A stretch of 64,000 nt of DNA, from the NCBI GenBank assembly GCA_013396655.1, contig WBMV01004160.1, forward strand, positions 664,746-728,745, read 5' to 3'. Shown here piece by piece: positions 36,360 through 47,709 of the stretch. The notes beneath the pieces are model-generated. The model saw only the letters and a program-made list of their open reading frames with translations. It was not told the origin of the DNA and ran no database searches. The stretch comes from Campylorhamphus procurvoides (lineage: Eukaryota > Chordata > Aves > Passeriformes > Dendrocolaptidae). Position 1 is the stretch's first letter. Every line of letters starts with the position of its first letter. Position numbers and translations under genes: made by a program.

Positions 36360-39300
36360 ACAAAATCCACTCATATTTTTGATCTCCATAACAGTTTATG
36401 TTAAAAAGTTCTGTGTATTGTTTTGCCTGCTTCTTGCTACATGATAATTTCAATACTTTTACTTGCTTCTTATTGTAAAAAATTGTAAAGATGATTTCCT
36501 ATCCCCTTGTCTGTTTGTAATTTTCTAGCCCTCTCTCATATCCCTGCTGCCTCCAATCGAATATCTCTTCTCTGAAATAAAAGCTCTTAATCTATTTAGA
36601 ATATCTTAGAGATATGTGTAACAGATCATAAACCGTTATCTGCTAGATAAACAGATCATAGAGAACTGTTTCGTATTTATTGCCATACTTCTTGTTCTGT
36701 CTAAATATTTTTGTTGTTGTATGTGTATTTTCAGGGGGGATATCAAAACTGCTGGCAGTGTTTAATATGTGAGTTCACCACTGATTTACAAAAAAACCCA
36801 CAGGTCTGAGTTCTGATCTTCTGGTCTCTGCTTCCCCCCTGACAGCATGAAATCATCACAAAACCAGCATGCTGAGGAGGATCTGCTCAGAGCTAGCTGG
36901 TAGGAAAAGCTCAGAGCAAGGGAATGCCACCACTAAATCCCACCTTGCTCTGGCATTTCACGAGCTCCAGATCAGGATTATAAAAGGCAAAACCTTCTCA
37001 TGAGGAGCACTTCATGGCATTATATGCAAAATACTGCATTGTATGCAGAACATTCACTGGATCTGTGAGAACTCTGGTCCAATTTACCCCTTTCCGCTGG
37101 TGATGATTCCAAGCTATCTTTCTTGGCTCAATAGGAGCACTCATAGAGGTGTACTTATAGGTGCATCTCCTCCCAGGTGACACTTTGACTGGTGGGGGAA
37201 GGATCTGACTCTCCCCTGGTTCAGTGAGTCCTGGAGGGTTTTCTGTAAGTAGAACAGCTTTAAAAGAAGGGTTAGAGATTGTCTTCTCTTCAGACGAGCA
37301 GTAACAGGGCACTCTTCAAAGGCAAGAAACCTGGATTTAAACCCACAGAATTTAGGAACTAAACAGGTTTTCCACATGCTGGTCAAAAGCTCCAACTCGT
37401 GAGCTGCTATACAAAGGGGAAAGAGTGTTCATACTTTCTAGCTTTGTGAAAAGGTTGGGAGGAGGGAGAAAATGCCAAAGTAAAAACAGTTGCTCCACTT
37501 TCAAAGCCACTGATCTATCAGGCTCTTTGTGATAACAGGGACTCTGTAAGATGTCTTAAGTTGAAATGTTGTAGTACTCAGAAGTTATTCTTTACTCCTG
37601 AAATTCTCAACTTAAAAGCTTATATTTTGTATATTTGTGTGAATAAAAATGGGCAATTGTACCCTATGCAGTGACACTCTTTCAAGAGCAGAAAAGCCAG
37701 ACATTCTTTCCTATTTTTCCTGGCATGCATAGGCTTCAGAACTGAGATTTCTAACACAGTATAGCAGCACAAAAATAGGAGGTTTATCCAACAAATTGCA
37801 GAATCTAGCAACAGGAATAGACAGGAATTTTTTTTTTTGCCTTTTTCCTTTGCTTTGTTGGTAAATTTTTCCTCTAGATATTGGAAACGATCAGAGCAAA
37901 AGGAAAGGTGGGCTTGAATTCAGAAGAAATGAAGCTTTGATCTTAAAGAAGTTAAAAATCAGAGCACAGAGAGCACACATATCGCTAGGTCAGGGGAAGT
38001 GATGTCACACTCATAATGAGCAACAACAATGCTTCTGGAAAAAACAACTTAAAAAATGTCTCCTAGATATTACATCAAGGGGTATGTTTGCATGTTAACT
38101 GCCTCCAAGCAATCTTTTATATTAAACTACTTTATGTGCAAGACTTCCAGATCATTTACAGGGCAAGTGCTTAGGAAAGTAGGGGCTTTCCAAGCGGCTG
38201 AAAAGATTGTCTGACTGATTGTCTGTCTGCAGGTTTTCTTTTAAAGCTATTTTAAGTATATGATCCCATCCCAGCTATTTAACTCAGGAACCTGCCAATC
38301 ACACACTGCCTAATTGAACCCTCGGATACTGTAGGATTGCAAGCCACAAAGCATATATGAACAAAAATGTGAAAGAAAGGGTTTTCTGCTGTGATTTCAT
38401 TCTTCAAACCCAATTTGAAGAGGTCAAATTTCAGATTGCACAACCCCAGTGAGACTCAGGGACTAAACTGGGACAATCAAAAAAAAAAAAAAAAAGTTAA
38501 TTTTTTTTCCACTTTTGAAAGGCAAAAGGAGGTCTTTAATACTAGTTACTTGCTGGGGCTGATAGCAATGTCTGAGGGTGGGGAAAGGACAATGAAAACT
38601 GAAAAAGGGAGACATGAGTCAGTTTTTGTACTGCTGAGCTAGTAAATGGATGACTGACTGACTGTATGACATCCCCTTCAGAGACACTTGTAATCCTGCC
38701 TTCTCTTGTTTGATTTTTTTTCCCCCCAAAGAGACAATATGGGAAACCAAACAGAATTAGGGGTTAAGCATAAGGGGAAATACCTCTGGAATACATTTTA
38801 CAAAAGGCTAGAAATAAACTGTATATTTCACAATGGTTGGACTGTGGTTCTGAGCCAAAATACCCTGAGGTTAAGTGAAAACCTCCTTGATTTCAATATG
38901 CTCTATGTCAGAACCTAAACCTCAGTGTTTTAGAGAAATTAGAGTGACAGTATCTATCTTGGCATGTATTAAACAAATTTAAACTACTTATTTAATCAGC
39001 ATACACTTGGACTTACATTGTCTCCATCTTTATTGAACGACTGCATAAACATGTATGACCTCAGCTGGTGTAAAACCTTAGGACTCCACCAACTCCAGTG
39101 AAGCAGTGACAGTTTAAGTCAGCAGAGAGACCTCAAGTGCAAAGTAGAACGGAGTTTACACAGCATATCCACTCTCTTAAACAGTATGAAACACGACTGA
39201 GTGAGCTCATACTATTAGCTGAAGAGCAGTTACTCTAAGGAAGAAAAGCACCTGACCCCATCTGCTTATGCAGCAGGTGGTTAGTAATTATGATCATCCC

Positions 39301-41960
39301 CAAATGTTGTCAGAAGTATGCCTGGCAGCCTCTTTGATATTTAAGGGATAAGTGAGTGTTAATTCTATTGACCTTATTTGCAGAACTTCCTCCATCCTGG
39401 GAGTATTAATGACTGCCATGCTGCACACTTCACATAGCTGTCTACTAGATGCTTCACTTTTAGTGAATTTTTTTTTATTTTATTTTTTTCCCTAAACTGA
39501 GGCATTTCAGTCATATAACTTCAGCAATCAATTTTGGCCCAAAGCAGCACAGGCTTCAGTCACAGAGAAGCAAGTGTATGCAAGCTTGCTATTTAAGCAC
39601 CAGGGAGAAGAGTGAGTCCACAAAAGCTTAAGAAACTGGAATCGAAGTTGAATCATCACAGAGTCAGCTAAATTATTGTACCTGTAATTAGCCTTTTTGG
39701 AGATCTCTTAGTTGTTAATCACTTTGCTGGTTATAATTGCTTTATTGAATCTAAATTAATCTAAATTTTTTAAGAAATAATCATGCAATCCTAATGGCTA
39801 CATAAAATAAAAAAATATGGAAACTACTTTGTTTGAGACTTAATATAGATTAGGCTCTGTTGAAAAAAATAGTCTTGGGAATGGTATTTTTTGCAGAATT
39901 TTTTTGCGGGAGCACTGAGTTGGAAGTCTGGGGGAGGTTAATATTTCATTTACATAGTGTATGCAAAGCAGTTGTATTTATAAATTCACTAGATTTGGAG
40001 TATTCACTGCATATGGAGAGTGAGTCAGTGCCAAATCAGAACTGGATCCATGCCAGGAAAGAGAGCCAGGGGTTAGACATCTGTAAAGTGTTGGATGGGA
40101 TGAAGACAAATGTAAAACACTTTGGTTCATTACACATCCAAGCCATTTCCTAGCCATTCACGTAGATCTAGTTTTCCAGACCAAAAGCACTGTATCTCAA
40201 GATAGATATTTGCATATTTTGCAGTGCACAGAAACCTTATTGCATCCTATAAGGACTGACTTAACCTGAACATATACCACTGAAATACCCAAGGTCTTAT
40301 TTGACCTAGTGTGGGGTAGGAAAAAATGTCATCCAGGTGTCTGGGACTTCCAACACTAACAGGAATTACCTCATTATCCTACAGCACTAGCCTCATCAGA
40401 TAAAAAAGAGATGGGGGAAGGATGTGGAAACACAAGAAGGAGAACAGATGAAAGGGAACTAGGGAGAAGAAGAAACTTGTTGAGCCTTAACTGAGCTTGG
40501 AGAGGAACCAAGAGGAGAAAAGCATAGTGGGCTAGGTTATGATTTATTCTCTCTAGTGATCTATGTTTGCAATGGATTGAAATGTGCTCTTGTCTCTAAT
40601 ATATATTTTTTCCTTGTTTATCAAGTGTGAAGTTAAGGATGAACAAGTTTAAGTTATGGACAAAGTATGATGCTTCTTTAGAACCAATCTCATCAGGAAC
40701 TGCTTTGTAAAGCCCAGTGAGAGTGTTAACATTTGGCCAGGTTTACACATAATTCTACCCTTAGCCTCAGTTGGTTTAGTGCATTACAATAAACATTTAA
40801 AGCATTAAACTTTACATAATCCCTTATATGCACAATGTGCAGTCTTGATGCCCAGTGCTTCACCATTGCTAAGCACAGGAATAGAATTTGAGGTTAAATA
40901 TGGAAAGAGAAAAAGAAGAGCAGAACCAGATACACAAATCAATGGAAATACAGTCTTCTTTCTCCATTCACTTACAAAAGTAAGAAGAGATGACTAAGGT
41001 TAGAGAGGTAGCGGGAGAGAACCAACACAGTGAACAGAGATCAGTAGTAATGTCTCCAAGGATTCATAAATAATTAGAACTGTTAAACCAGACTGCACTT
41101 TGATTCCTATTTGTGGAATATTTTGCTAGCTTTGAGAGAATTTCTATAAATTCTATGTTTACATAAACATTTAAAATTCCATCTTCATATGCAAAGACAT
41201 GTATCATCTTTCATCTTTGTGAAGTACTGAGGCTCCAGCAGACTCCAGCAGTATACATGAGTACAATCAGCCCTGATAAAAATTAAAGGAGTGTTTGAAA
41301 TTAGCCCAATATACCCAAAGTGTCCAGGTGCCCTTGGGAAAGCAAGTGTGTAATAAAATGTCATCTTTGAAAAACTGCTCTCTATCTTACGCACAGCTGA
41401 AAAACTGCCACTTCAGCAATGAAGCATGACAGCTGCTCAGAAGCATCTTGTGTCTCCACATGCTGTTGTCTTCACTTGGTTATGATGCCCTCAGTAACTC
41501 TGCACTTCTGGAACTTTTAGCTAAAAGAATTTTAATTTGTTCACAGAGGAGAATTTTGTGACACATAGCTATCAAGTGATCCATTGCTATAACACACTTT
41601 TTTCCCCATGATCACCTAATTCGTAATTCTATAGATCATTAAAAAAACTGTTTCATCTGGATGTGTGTCTCAAAGTCCACATAGGTATTTAATGTTGTTA
41701 ACATGTTGAGGTCAGTTTCTTTAGTCCTTCTTCACAATTAATATAGATGGGAAAGAAAACCAAAAAGAATCTACCTAATCAATAGGTTGCCTATAGTGAA
41801 CTTCAAGTAGTTAACAATATTTTTGTCTATTGTTTTATTATTACTTTACAGGGAATCAAAAGTAAATATATTAAAAGAGCAACCATCAGCATCCTGTTTA
41901 TTTCTCATCCCAGAATATCAGTCTTCACATCTCAATTACTTTTTTAAATAACAAGGACAT
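36360..41960. other. Non-coding stretch, no gene supported
   Basis: Unique AT-rich DNA with an A17 run at 38479-38495. Frames near 36998-37395 (minus), 38391-38642 and 39860-40153 (plus) carry no recognisable domain and lack paired splice signals. A 12-bp direct duplication (ctccagcaga / ctccagcagt) lies near 41231. Confidence 0.6.
38479..38495. repeat. A17 homopolymer
   Basis: Seventeen A followed, after gtt, by an AAT9-type T run. No gene-like sequence lies upstream, so a processed-pseudogene tail is not supported. Confidence 0.85.
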
Positions 41961-41982
41961 CACTTCTTATCCTTTGCTTTAG

Positions 41983-42068
41983 ATGTGGAGAGCATCCTGC
42001 ACAAGAAGTACAAGCATCTGTACAATGCCAACTACTTGTGTCCGAAGGAAATGTATGAAGTGTTCTAG
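41983..42068 (+). CDS. Candidate orphan coding exon (possibly terminal)
   Basis: A strong acceptor (cacttcttatcctttgctttag, ending 41982) opens a segment whose phase-1 frame reads about 28 codons to TAG at 42066-42068. The peptide contains HKKYKHLYNANYLCPKEMYE. Third codon positions are mostly G or C in a very AT-rich neighbourhood. Codons such as CTG, CAC, AAG, TAC, GCC and AAC dominate, which is the clearest coding-type bias in the window. No consensus donor follows GAA at 42059 (gtgttc is poor), so either it is a last exon ending EMYEVF or the donor has decayed. A polyadenylation-like aataaa occurs only near 43005. I do not recognise the protein. It could be a genuine exon of a large gene, a fragment of a duplicated or processed gene, or a relic exon. 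Confidence 0.35.
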
Positions 42069-42198
42069 GACACTGGTCTGGCTTCATCATGCATTTCTCA
42101 ATGATCCAATACCCAGGAAGGACACATAAAAAGATGCATAATCAAATTAACTATGAAAGTAGCACAAATTACTGAAGGTCAGTATAAAAGAATGGCAC

Positions 42199-42228
42199 GA
42201 ACCCATAGGAGAATACATCTATGGGTTC
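42199..42228. repeat. Perfect hairpin, 10-bp stem and 10-nt loop
   Basis: gaacccatag and ctatgggttc are exact reverse complements around the loop gagaatacat. It lies about 130 bp past the orphan exon candidate. It has no run of T after it and no known role in a vertebrate context. Confidence 0.8.
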
Positions 42229-42229
42229 A

Positions 42230-45200
42230 GGAGCCTGTCTGTGACAGAACTTGAAAAGGAAGTAAAATATCATGAGAAGAGACTTTTAAGTGCTTTATTA
42301 ACAAGAGAAAAAATGAAGGTAATAGTTAACAAAATACAGTTAATTCCTAGCAAGTGAGCTGAAGCACTGACTCTAAGACAGGATTTGGGGAGTGAATTTA
42401 TATCTTTTATTAGATTGACTAATTCAGTCATAGGAAAAAAAAAAGTCCTCAGGAACACAAGCCCTGCTCCGGAGACAGATGCTTGTCTATTTTCCAGTTA
42501 TATCAACTGGATTAACAAAAGAGATTGTCTTCTCCCCACAGTCTTTCCTTTCTTTTACTCTTAGGCTATCATAGGTACAGCATTATCACTATATCTTGAA
42601 AGCATTCTACGATCTTTTTGCTTTACTCTTTGCTTAAAAGATCAGTTTTAATGTCATAGCGAACTCCATTAAAATTGTAACTAGAAGAGTGAAAATCATG
42701 CTAAAAAATGAAAGAATCATACGGAATCTATATGGATAATGTAGTAGTTTTGAAGTTGGCTATGTCAGGTGTAATTCAATGCTGAGAAAACAGAAAACAT
42801 TTTATAGCCATTACCAATTGTCTTTAGCAACTTGGGGAATACAGATTCCAGAACACTAGAAAGGGCAAACACTTACTTTAAAATGTCAAAAAGGAGAAGA
42901 GAGCCTACCTTCAATTACCAGAAAAGTATTAGAACAAAGAATGAAAAGGTCTATTTGTAAGAATCTTGAATATAACCAGGATATAAGAGCCAAGATGAAT
43001 TTTTAATAAAGAAATCATGTCTCAGCAAATTTATTTCTCTCTACAGTGGACAAAAAGCTTTAATGAAAGAGGGGAATAAATAATGTCACACATCTGAATT
43101 TTGGCTTTTGACATATCACAGGACATTCACATAGACAAGCAGATATAAGGCAGTTAGCTATTTGTGAAATACCATTCACAGAATTAGTTATCAGTAATTA
43201 TCAATGACTCATTTTCAAATGAGCAAGACACAGCAGGTCAGGTTCTTTGAGAATCTTTATGACATATTCATTAACCAACTGGTAGACTATTAAGACGCTT
43301 TTTGCATTTAAAAATTACACTAAGCTAAAAAGACTTCAAACCCTTCAGAGTGCAGAATGTACATTTTAAATGATCTTGATAAATAGCAGAAATCTGAATC
43401 CAGCTGAGCAATTAAATGAATGGTCATGTGCATGCACAAGTAAAATTAGCTGCATATAAAATGGAGAATGACTAACCAGACAAACACAGTGTAGAAAAGG
43501 ATCTGGCAAATAGAATAAATCACAAACAAGCAATAAAATTATACAATTGCATAAGAAGCAATCATGCTGGGTTAGGGGAAATTAGTACATTTTATGTAAA
43601 ATACACAAAATATTCCTTCCATTCTACTCAGAGCTGGTAATTCTTTACCTGGGTCTCTGTGACCACCGCAGATTATCACATGTCAATATGATACAATACA
43701 TTGACCAGCTGGAGAAAGTCCCAAAACCAGAAAGAGCCATATTAAAAAGAAAAAAATAGTTATCTAGCATGAGATTTTGCAAGAACTGAGCTTGCTTAAT
43801 CCAGGAGGGTGAAGACTAGGAGAAGATCTGATTACAGTTCTCAAATTTTCAGAAAGATTCTCTGTGAAAGCAGATAATGAATTGTTTTCCACAGCCTCTG
43901 AAAAATAGAAAAGATTGTAATAAGGGAGAACTAGGTTAAAGGTGGGAGAAACAATTTAGTGTGAAGGGCCAACTAAGCAATGAGTAATAGACCTACAGAG
44001 ATTTTTCCTGATTGCTAGAAATTTTAAGGAGGAGCAAGCCAAACAACAGTGAGGACTGCTTTTCTGTATTGATTCTCTTTTGAAGCACACTTTTAATTTA
44101 ATGTATCTCATAAATATGGCACAAAAAATATTATTATCAAACAGTATACAACATTCTACCCTTGCTCTATTGCATAGGCTCTGGTGCTAAACTTATGTCT
44201 TTATTAAAGAGTGTTACAATATAAGTTGAATATAAAAAATAAAAGTAAAATGAATGCCATAAACAAGGATTCAATATCCTTTTAACTAGGCCTCATTCTA
44301 GTGACCACAGCAGAGGAACAGAAAGTGAAGATATACATGCTTTCACAGATTTTCCACAGTAGACCACCACTTTCTGTCCAAATATTTAATTGATCCCAAG
44401 AAATTAGAGTTGAATGCCTTTGTGAGTAGTCCATACTGCATTGGCTTCTAAAGTTACTGCTTGCTCTAGAGCTAACTGTTTCTCCATATCAAAATGTAAA
44501 TAAAATAAAATCAATTTCTGTACCCTGTAGCTCTGACATGACCATTATTTCAGAAATATCAACTCATTACTTTTTTCCCATTCTGAGCTTTTCAGTACAT
44601 CATTAGTTATGTAATACTGTTGATGATATTTATATCATAAAAGCATGATCATCAGCTGACCTATAGGCTGGATATATGCATCAGCATACCATATGAAGGC
44701 AAATCCTTCAAGCAGTCTGAATGACACTTCTCTAAAATACTCAGAGAGCTGAAATAAGGATTATATCTTGGGCCATTACAAAGTAAGGTGGTCCCCATCC
44801 TCTCTGACATAACTAAATTCAAATAGCCTCTACTTCGTTGCAGCCTCCAATTCTTTGCCACTTCTTACAGGAATAACATAGGAATGTTTAATTAAGCCTG
44901 TGATGTCTTTCATTTTCAGGTCTTTATGGTGCTTTAATAGCACATGTGCACTGTTAAGCAGACCTCTCCATCTGGATGGAAAAGTTCTGCCAAGGCCAAA
45001 AGAGAAATTCTACACACAAAGATGGGGAGGACCAAGTCCAAGAACAGTGAGAAGCAATGTGCTGAGCTTACCCTCACTACTCAGAATGACGTCTAAAAGT
45101 CCTTCTCTTTCATAAAACACACTTCCTATTCTTAAAATCATGGGGAATAGCAAAGAATAGGTGCTGTTAAAAGCAGCTAATGTTTTACCTGTCCCTGTTG

Positions 45201-46400
45201 CTGTGCACTCATAAAACTCAAAAGTCATTCACAGAACTTTACTCACAATGGGAAACTAGAAAAAGTGTTCACAAGATCACACTTGTCAGTATGGATTCTT
45301 GTACTTAGAACAAAACTAAGTCTGAACATATTTTCTAATAAAAGTGAGCGACCAAGGACTCCTCATAAAAATAGCACTATAAGAAAAGATTATTTCAGAA
45401 AGTTTCTTTATTTCATCAGCAGGATTTCTCAAAAATCAATGTCATCAAAAATAATATTTGAGAGAGGTTTTAAAGTTATTTTTAAAAACACGTACGCATA
45501 TTTTCTGACAGGAAAGAGAAAGCTTGTGGTGAGCTGTACAAAACCACAACCTACTGCTGCTCTGATCATTATTCCCTGTTCCCAGTTACTGGACCACATG
45601 CCAAAGCAGCTAAGATGACAAGGTCCAGGAGTAATTGTGTTGGAGCTTTAGAGCTGCCTCTAGGTCTGCCACATTGCTAGACTGCCCCTGTGTTGTTTGT
45701 ATTCCTTATCCTCCGGAATTCCATTTCCTTTCCTTTCAACATTTTTTCCTATAGTTTGTCTGGTTTGTATCCATTCATGAGCAACTTTCCATTGAAACCC
45801 TATATAGATCCCGTGATACACAAGGTGTGTATAGCAGACCTTCCAGCTGTGAGGACAGGTTTTGCTCAGGTGGGCACATGGATTAAAGAAGCACATTCCT
45901 GCTGGCATCAAAAATGTGTACCTGGACCCTTTCTGCTGAAACACAGACTACACACAGACTGCAGCCTTCACAAATACATATCACACCCTCTTAGTCAAGT
46001 GCCCATTTTCTGCTACAAATACAATGTCCGTTTTTTCCTGACAAAACTCAGGCTTGGTCCCATATTTTATGTGCCCTATTCAGGTCAGGAAATCTTAGTG
46101 TGCTGCCTGGAAGCAACTTCAGGACAGAGCTGGATTGGGTTCGAATTTGGTATTCTGCCACTGAGATAAAAACTATTTAGGGGATACTTGTTTCTACACT
46201 GCTTAGATAAAAAGCTCCTGAGAGTGTTCAGAATATCCTGCATGCCTGCACTCCAAAGGTGTTTGAATCATTCCCAGCACATACAGCTGTACCTCCTAGG
46301 CATACGTACAGAGAAAATCCTGAGGCACAAGTTCTGTGGTGTGCAATAAGCCATCCAGCACTCATCCTCCTATTTTTCCACATTGTGTAGATGATATAAG
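42230..46400. other. Non-coding stretch, no gene supported
   Basis: AT-rich unique DNA up to about 44.8 kb, then more balanced sequence. Frames at 44900-45115, 45010-45228 (minus), 45265-45618 and 45690-46169 were examined. None has a family-level match I can recognise. The longest begins at a GTG, not an ATG, and overlaps an open frame on the other strand. Confidence 0.55.
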
Positions 46401-47310
46401 CCTACCATGAAACACCTACATAAGACGCGGGGTCTGGGAAGGAGGGAAGGAAACCACGGTCACAGCCAGATGCAGGCCCTACAGTGTCAGCCCTCCCCAC
46501 TATTTCCCAAGTGTTGGCTTTGTCTGAACTTGAAAATAGAGGTTGTGCCTGTAAAAGGAGTAAGGATGAGATGGCACAGAGATGCTCATTGGCACAAGGG
46601 CCGCTTACTAGGCAAACTCTGTAAGCACCAACACCAGCTCAACCATCGAGGGTCTGCAAGCCTGAAGGTTGGTGCAGTGCTGTGTACAAGATTCCTGGAG
46701 CAGCAGTGAAGCAGGCCTTACACCTACAGGGCATGGCTCAGAGACAGAGTCAGGGGTGTAGCCTCCACTCCCAGCAGGTTCTCAGTGCCCCTCAGGGGGT
46801 GCTACAAGATGTGGGAGGGTGGACAGTGAGGACAGTGAGCCTTGAACCCACAAGGCACTGGGGTTTGAGGTCCAGCTATCACACCAACTACCTCAAACAC
46901 ACAGTTTGTAAACCACTGTTATATTTATATTATAATATAATATAAATAAGGGCTTCTCAGCAAGAATAAGACCCTCTAGGGCAAAGCTACAGTGCTTGCA
47001 TGGTATGCTGCAAGAAAGGTGCTGAGCCTCCTGCTCCTGCCATCCCTCTGCCAAAACAGTCTGCTGCCCCACTGGGAATACAGGTACTGTGTACCACAGG
47101 GGAGAAAGAAACCCAGATAAGCAGGACGCAGGAAGGAGAAGGTCTAACCTGTTTTCCCACCTTCTTGGCCTCAGTTTTGATCCATGAATCACAGTGTGAT
47201 GTGACTGATGATCCATGGACATAAGGAATGAGCCTGCATTCTCCTTTATTAGGACACTGGACACATGTCCAGATGAAAGGGAAGGTATTAGATCTGTACC
47301 AAGTTCCATC
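46400..47310. other. GC-richer block with many overlapping frames, no gene assigned
   Basis: This segment has noticeably more G and C than its surroundings and few stop codons. As a result, frames on both strands (46407-46709, 46682-46945 and 47000-47224 plus; 46893-47309 and 46987-47313 minus) are all partly open. That pattern is expected from composition, not coding. An AT palindrome splits it at 46922-46948. It could hold lncRNA exons or a decayed retroelement, but I could not match one. Confidence 0.4.
46922..46948. repeat. AT-only inverted repeat (12-bp arms)
   Basis: tatttatattat and ataatataaata are exact reverse complements around aat. It is pure A/T and sits inside an otherwise GC-richer block, so it stands out as a potential cruciform or fragile spot. 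Confidence 0.85.
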
Positions 47311-47624
47311 CAAGTAGCTTCACACCACCCATTTGTTCACAAACACCGACTTTCTCCTGTGACAATTACACCATGAGTTCTTTACGTCCTAGCTTTTGCA
47401 CTAAGAACAAGCTTGTGATTTTTAGGAATGACTGAAAATGCTATGCATGCAATGATAGATTTAAAAGCAGTAATAAATTTTCTTCTTAAAAATAGTAAAA
47501 ATGCACATTAAGAACCATTATGAAAAGACAGCAATATTGCACAGTACAGATCACATTCTTATCTCCAGAACATCCTGACCTGGATCTATCTTTATTCAGC
47601 ATTTTCAGGAAGATGGAGTAATCC

Positions 47625-47692
47625 CTGGGGACTTCAGCAAGCACAAAGAGGCAAAGTGATGTGTCCACAGCAAATAAAGCAGTGATTCAGAA
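47625..47692 (-). mobile_element. Possible MIR-like SINE remnant (antisense)
   Basis: 'acaaagaggcaaagtgatgt' then 'gtccacagcaaataaagcagtgattcag' resembles the antisense MIR core 'cagagaggttaagtgacttgcccaaggtcacacagctagtaagtggcagag'. The match is short and gapped. Confidence 0.35.
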
Positions 47693-47709
47693 ACAATCTT
47701 CCTCAACCC

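Noticed and set aside
45010..45228. Minus-strand frame with a TATGTGKT string resembling helicase motif I
   Set aside because: The residue expected before the motif is missing, no other helicase motif follows, and the frame is only 72 codons long. A chance match is more likely.
46400..47313. Cluster of open frames on both strands that could suggest a gene
   Set aside because: Frames overlap in several registers at once, as expected in GC-richer DNA with few stop codons. No domain or splice chain was found.
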